Part shown: piece after piece, positions 6,818 to 10,168 of the stretch
Layout of the letters: each line of letters starts with the position of its first letter
How positions within the stretch are numbered: the stretch's first letter is position 1
Assembly (NCBI GenBank): GCA_020627605.1
Contig: JAHDGO010000041.1
Span: forward strand, 1-10,168
Source: Yoonia sp.
GTDB taxonomy: Bacteria; Pseudomonadota; Alphaproteobacteria; Rhodobacterales; Rhodobacteraceae
Direction of reading: 5' to 3'
DNA length: 10,168 bases
Position numbers and translations under genes: made by a program
The notes under the pieces: model-generated
The model's database searches: none
Seen by the model: the letters and a program-made list of their open reading frames with translations, nothing else
What the model was told of the DNA's origin: nothing

Positions 6818-8229
6818 CACTGCCCTAACTTGTCGATCAGCCGCAGTTCGGCGATGCGTTCGACCTGACGGCAAGCCTCTGCAAATTCCGTGTCGCGATC
6901 ATTACCGATGCGCCGGTGAAAGGCCGCAAGGATCGACGCCTTGTCGTTGTCCTTGACCGCGATGATGAAGGGAAAGCCGTGTTTGGCGACATATTCCGCA
7001 TTCAATGTCTGAAACGCCGCCCTTTCGTCATCCGTCAACAGATCAAGACCTGCTGCCGCCTGCTCTGCCGTACTGTCTGCCGTCAGTTTGCCAGCGGTGG
7101 CCAGTTTACCTGCGAGATCGGGGTGCGCTTTCAGGACATGCAGCCGCTCATCCTCTGTCGCGGTGCGAAAGACGCGGGCCAGCGCACTGTGCACGCCCGC
7201 CGCACAATCATGGGTCGGGCCAAGTTCCAGCGCATGGGCGCGTTCTGCAATCCAGGGGGAATGTTCAAAGATACCGCCAAAGGCCGCCACGAAATCATCG
7301 CATGACATTTCTGATGGGCACGCTGCGCGCTGTGCCGGATGAACCGCCGCCCAATGTTCGGCAATCTGCAACCGCGTGGCGAACCACACGCCCTCATGCC
7401 CCTTCATATAGTCAATCACGCGCGCCAGTGCCGCCGCCCGCCCCGGTCGCCCCATCAGGCGGCAATGCAGACCGATCGACAACATCTTGGGCGCACCAGC
7501 GCCGCCTTCGGCATAAAGCATATCAAAACTGTCGCGCAGGTAGCTTTCGAACTGATCGCCAGTGGTGAAACCCGCCTGAATGGCAAAACGCATATCGTTG
7601 CAATCCATCGTGTATGGCACGATCAGCTGATCTGTGCGGCCAAAGCGCATCCAATAAGGCAAATCATCGGCATAACTGTCGGCGACATAGGCAAACTGCC
7701 CGGTTTCGGCAGCCAGTCGCACGGTGTTGCCGGAACAGCGGCCCGTGTACCAGCCGCGTGGTGCAGCACCTGTCACCTCAGTATGCAGGCGGATTGCCTC
7801 GGCCATCTGCGCGCGTTCGACGTCCTCTGGCATGTCCTTGTGCTCAACCCATTTCAGACCATGGCTGGCAATCTCCCATCCGGCGGTCTGCATCGCGGCG
7901 ACCTGCGCCGGGGCGCGGGCAAGGGCGGTGGCGACGCCATAGACGGTGATCGGCAGATCACCCAGCAGGCGGTGCAACCGCCAGAACCCTGCCCGCGCGC
8001 CATATTCGTAGAGCGAGTCCATGTTCCAGTGCCGTTGGCCAGGCCATGGGGCCGCACCTGTAATCTCTGACAGAAAGGCCTCTGACGCGGCATCACCGTG
8101 CAGGACGTTATTTTCGCCACCCTCTTCGTAGTTCAGCACGATCTGCACCGCGATCCGCGCGCCATTGGGCCACTGCGGGTCAGGTGGGGTGGCGCCATAG
8201 CCTGTCATGTCGCGGGGATAGCGGGTCAC
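6817..8229 (-). CDS. puuE: Fused allantoinase PuuE / OHCU decarboxylase UraD
   Basis: This is a 470-residue bifunctional enzyme. Residues about 1-297 are PuuE, the polysaccharide-deacetylase-fold allantoinase: YPRDMTGYG at the start, then VLNYEEGGENNVLHGD, ASHGLKW and SIGLHCRLMGRPGRA. Known PuuE proteins are metal-independent and unrelated to amidohydrolase allantoinases. Residues about 306-470 are UraD: AHPDLAGKLA with catalytic His369, STAEQ with Glu389, and the HRRIGND arginine region. UraD makes (S)-allantoin from OHCU and PuuE opens it to allantoate, so the second domain acts first and the fusion joins consecutive steps. Start: GTG 8229, with AAGGAA 8 bases upstream and YPRDM three codons after it. 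A longer frame reaches TTG 8304 but has no ribosome site, and its extra 25 residues (KDARRTGPRQAEDTDEG) do not resemble PuuE. Its stop overlaps allA by one base. It is divergent from uraH, probably controlled from the shared region. Confidence 0.93.
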   Translation of the reverse strand: MTRYPRDMTGYGATPPDPQWPNGARIAVQIVLNYEEGGENNVLHGDAASEAFLSEITGAAPWPGQRHWNMDSLYEYGARAGFWRLHRLLGDLPITVYGVATALARAPAQVAAMQTAGWEIASHGLKWVEHKDMPEDVERAQMAEAIRLHTEVTGAAPRGWYTGRCSGNTVRLAAETGQFAYVADSYADDLPYWMRFGRTDQLIVPYTMDCNDMRFAIQAGFTTGDQFESYLRDSFDMLYAEGGAGAPKMLSIGLHCRLMGRPGRAAALARVIDYMKGHEGVWFATRLQIAEHWAAVHPAQRAACPSEMSCDDFVAAFGGIFEHSPWIAERAHALELGPTHDCAAGVHSALARVFRTATEDERLHVLKAHPDLAGKLATAGKLTADSTAEQAAAGLDLLTDDERAAFQTLNAEYVAKHGFPFIIAVKDNDKASILAAFHRRIGNDRDTEFAEACRQVERIAELRLIDKLGQ

Positions 8230-8237
8230 GATATAGG

Positions 8238-8243
8238 TTCCTT
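8238..8243 (-). promoter_or_regulatory. Ribosome binding site that decides the GTG start of puuE-uraD
   Basis: On the minus strand, AAGGAA (8243 to 8238) precedes GTG 8229 by 8 bases. No comparable site precedes TTG 8304, the start of the longest open frame. The GTG also places the conserved YPRDM at residues 4-8. Confidence 0.7.
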
Positions 8244-8340
8244 CGTCCGTGTCTTCTGCCTGTCTCGGGCCGGTCCGTCGGGCGTCTTTTTCAAAAACAC
8301 GCAATCAGGCCCTTGCCCCGGGCGCGCTGTCGTCACACCC

Positions 8341-8352
8341 TTGCCCAGGCAA
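8341..8352. promoter_or_regulatory. 12-bp palindrome in the divergent puuE-uraD / uraH control region, candidate operator
   Basis: TTGCC-CA-GGCAA is a perfect inverted repeat lying 31 bases before the uraH start codon and 111 bases upstream of the puuE start. The 9-mer CCCTTGCCC overlaps its left arm (8338-8346) and recurs at 8310-8318. AATCAG recurs at 8303-8308 and 8352-8357. Repeated half-sites in the only divergent promoter region of the cluster fit a regulator-binding site. No regulator gene is in the window, and I could not define -35/-10 boxes with confidence. Confidence 0.35.
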
Positions 8353-8382
8353 ATCAGCCCGCGCCAAGAAGGAGAGTGACCC

Positions 8383-8736
8383 GTGACAGGCTATCTGACA
8401 ACACATGTTCTGGACACCGCGCGCGGTTGCCCGGCAGCAGGGCTGGAAATCACGCTTTATCGCATCACGGACGGGCAGCGCGAGCATCTCAAAACGTTGA
8501 CGACCAATGCCGACGGGCGCACCGATGAACAGATCCTGCCATCAGAGGCCTTTGCCACCGGCACCTACGAGTTGGCGTTTCACGCAGGCGCCTATCTGAC
8601 AGCCAGTGGCACCCCTGCCGAAGACCCGCGGTTTCTGGATGTGATCCCGATCCGCTTTGGCATGTCAGAGGCGACACATTACCATGTGCCGCTGCTGCTG
8701 TCGCCCTTCGGCTATTCCACCTATCGCGGCAGCTAG
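8383..8736 (+). CDS. uraH: 5-hydroxyisourate hydrolase (transthyretin-like)
   Basis: This 117-residue enzyme hydrolyses 5-hydroxyisourate, the unstable product of urate oxidation, to OHCU, the substrate of the UraD half of the neighbouring fused enzyme. It belongs to the transthyretin-related protein family. The active-site residues are all present: His8 in LTTHVLD, Arg46 in TNADGRTD, His101 in [11 protein letters not shown], and the diagnostic C-terminal YRGS (114-117). There is no signal or peroxisomal extension, so it is cytosolic, as in other bacteria. The start is GTG at 8383, with a strong AAGGAG (8369-8374) 8 bases upstream. PuuD follows after only 8 bases, so the two enzymes for consecutive steps are almost certainly cotranscribed. 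The family call is secure. Confidence 0.96.
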   Translation: MTGYLTTHVLDTARGCPAAGLEITLYRITDGQREHLKTLTTNADGRTDEQILPSEAFATGTYELAFHAGAYLTASGTPAEDPRFLDVIPIRFGMSEATHYHVPLLLSPFGYSTYRGS

Positions 8737-8744
8737 GGCGCGCC

Positions 8745-9980
8745 ATGTATGATCTTGCCATCCTCTGGGACTGGATCGCCTTTGCGGTCCGCTGGCTGCA
8801 TGTTGTCACCGCCATGGCGTGGATCGGCGCGTCGTTCTATTTCATCGCCCTTGATCTGATGCTGAAACCCAATGATGCCCTGCCAGAGGGTGCCAGCGGG
8901 GAAGAATGGGAGGTCCATGGCGGCGGCTTTTACCACACCGTCAAATACATGGTGGCCCCGGCGCGGATGCCTGAACACCTGACATGGCACAAATGGCAAA
9001 GCTACAGCACATGGCTGTCAGGGGCCGCGCTGTTGATGATCATCTACTGGGTTGGGGGGGAGTTGTATCTGCTGGACCCCACAAAGGCCGATCTGGCGCT
9101 GTGGCAGGGCATCCTGATCTCTGCCGGGTCACTGACCATCGGCTGGGTGGCCTATGACGCCATGTGCAAATCGCGGCTAGCCGATCAGCCGACGCTGCTG
9201 ATGCTCTTGTTGTTTGCGGTGCTTGTGGCGATGTCATGGGGTTACAACCAGATTTTCACCGGGCGGGCCGCCCTGCTGCATCTGGGGGCCTTCACCGCCA
9301 CGATCATGACGGCAAATGTGTTTTTCCAGATCATGCCGAACCAGCGGATTGTCGTGGCCGACCTCAAGGCCGGGCGCACACCGGATGCCAAATACGGCAA
9401 GATCGCCAAGGTCCGGTCCACCCACAACAACTACCTGACGTTGCCGGTCGTCTTTCTGATGCTGTCGAATCACTATCCGCTGGCCTTTGCCACGGAGTAC
9501 GCCTGGATCATCGCAAGCCTGATTTTCCTGACCGGCGTGACGATCCGCCATTACTTCAACACCATGCACAAGACCGGCAAGGGGCCGCATTGGACATGGG
9601 GCGTGACGGTTCTGTTGATGCTGGTCATCGCATGGCTGTCCACCGCAGGCACCACAGAGACATGGGAAGAGGCCGAGGCGCGCGCACTGACGCCACAGGA
9701 AATGCAGCTGACGCAGGCCAGTGGCTTTGATGAGGCATATGATGCCGTGATCGGCAATTGTTCCATGTGCCACGCCCGTGAACCGGTCTGGGGCAACATG
9801 CAGTGGGCGCCCAAAGCCGTCTATCTGGAAACCCCCGGCGATGTGGCCCGCCATGCCGGTGCCATTTATCTGCAGGCCGGTCTCAGCCACGCGATGCCGC
9901 CGCCAAACGCCGTGCAAATGACGCCAGAGGCCCGTCAGGCCATCATCGCCTGGGTCAGGGCAGCGCGCGACAACCTCTAG
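8745..9980 (+). CDS. puuD: Urate oxidase PuuD, membrane-bound with cytochrome c domain
   Basis: This 411-residue integral-membrane urate oxidase (PuuD family) oxidises urate to 5-hydroxyisourate. Unlike soluble uricase it is thought to pass electrons to a c-type haem and so into the respiratory chain. About eight hydrophobic helices occupy residues 1-305, beginning with WIAFAVRWLHVVTAMAWIGA; conserved features include FYHTVKYMVAP, MPNQRIVVADLKAG and VRSTHNNYLTLPVVFLMLSNH. The C-terminal periplasmic domain carries a haem c motif, CSMCH (Cys339, Cys342, His343), with Met384 in LSHAMPPPN as the likely axial ligand. The length is normal for the family. ATG 8745 is 8 bases after the uraH stop; the ribosome site is a weak AGGG overlapping that stop, which suggests translational coupling. 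Haem attachment requires the Ccm cytochrome c maturation system, encoded elsewhere. Confidence 0.95.
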   Translation: MYDLAILWDWIAFAVRWLHVVTAMAWIGASFYFIALDLMLKPNDALPEGASGEEWEVHGGGFYHTVKYMVAPARMPEHLTWHKWQSYSTWLSGAALLMIIYWVGGELYLLDPTKADLALWQGILISAGSLTIGWVAYDAMCKSRLADQPTLLMLLLFAVLVAMSWGYNQIFTGRAALLHLGAFTATIMTANVFFQIMPNQRIVVADLKAGRTPDAKYGKIAKVRSTHNNYLTLPVVFLMLSNHYPLAFATEYAWIIASLIFLTGVTIRHYFNTMHKTGKGPHWTWGVTVLLMLVIAWLSTAGTTETWEEAEARALTPQEMQLTQASGFDEAYDAVIGNCSMCHAREPVWGNMQWAPKAVYLETPGDVARHAGAIYLQAGLSHAMPPPNAVQMTPEARQAIIAWVRAARDNL

Positions 9981-10091
9981 CGCGGGATGTAAAAAGACAT
10001 GTGCGTGCTGCTGTTGCCCCGGTTAGGGCTTAAACTATCTGTGCTTTTCAAATAGTCTCATCCGAACTGCACCACCCAGACAGGAGCTGCC

Positions 10092-10168
10092 GTGTCTCTG
10101 TTCTTCATCGTTGCTTTGCCGTTCTTTGGTGCGTTGTTGCCCGGCCTGATGAACCAGGCAGGTCGGTC
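10092..10168 (+). CDS. mrpA: Probable monovalent cation/H+ antiporter subunit A, N-terminal fragment (3' cut by window edge)
   Basis: Only the first 25 codons are in the window. GTG 10092 is preceded by AGGAG (10082-10086), 5 bases upstream. The translation opens MSLFFIVALPFFGALLPGLM and continues NQAGR, a hydrophobic first helix that resembles the start of MrpA/PhaA, the large proton-pumping-complex-I-like subunit of Mrp Na+/H+ antiporters. Related NuoL-type or MbhE-like subunits cannot be excluded from so short a fragment. The gene is separated from puuD by 111 bp, in which TTGCCC (10014-10019) and TATCTG (10036-10041), 16 bases apart, form a weak promoter candidate. It is probably a new transcription unit unrelated to urate breakdown. 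Confidence 0.55.
   Translation, partial: MSLFFIVALPFFGALLPGLMNQAGR

Noticed and set aside
9234..9917. 227-residue minus-strand open frame opposite puuD
   Set aside because: It is the antisense of the conserved puuD coding region including the haem motif; no ribosome site or domain was seen.

Overview
The window looks like chromosomal DNA from a Rhodobacterales (roseobacter-type) alphaproteobacterium. This is inferred from the high-GC coding style, the PuuE-UraD fusion, the membrane cytochrome-c urate oxidase PuuD, and an RTX protein ending in an alphaproteobacterial Hint_2-type domain. No rRNA or other phylogenetic marker is present, so the genus is open.

Layout: 1-360 is the 3' end of a type IB DNA topoisomerase gene. 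A MATE efflux transporter with a TTG start (417-1775) and a 69-residue protein of unknown function (1855-2064) follow on the same strand. Positions 2065-2387 are non-coding: they hold a strong hairpin (possible terminator) and, nearer the next gene, an imperfect tandem repeat overlapping a candidate promoter. A 973-residue, aspartate-rich RTX/Hint protein occupies 2388-5309.

From 5499 to 9980 lies a compact urate/ureide catabolic cluster. It encodes ureidoglycine aminohydrolase (allE, +), ureidoglycolate lyase (allA, -), a fused allantoinase/OHCU decarboxylase (puuE-uraD, -), 5-hydroxyisourate hydrolase (uraH, +) and urate oxidase PuuD (+). Together they cover urate -> 5-hydroxyisourate -> OHCU -> allantoin -> allantoate, then ureidoglycine -> ureidoglycolate -> glyoxylate + urea. 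The one step not encoded here is allantoate amidohydrolase (AllC-type). puuE-uraD/allA and uraH/puuD are transcribed divergently from a 153-bp region that contains a 12-bp palindrome; allE and allA converge with only 2 bp between their stop codons.

The window ends in the first 25 codons of a probable Mrp-type Na+/H+ antiporter subunit A. Most of the content is recognisable. The least understood element is the RTX/Hint protein: its composition changes from acidic to basic at the predicted autoprocessing cysteine, and it has its own repeat-bearing upstream region.
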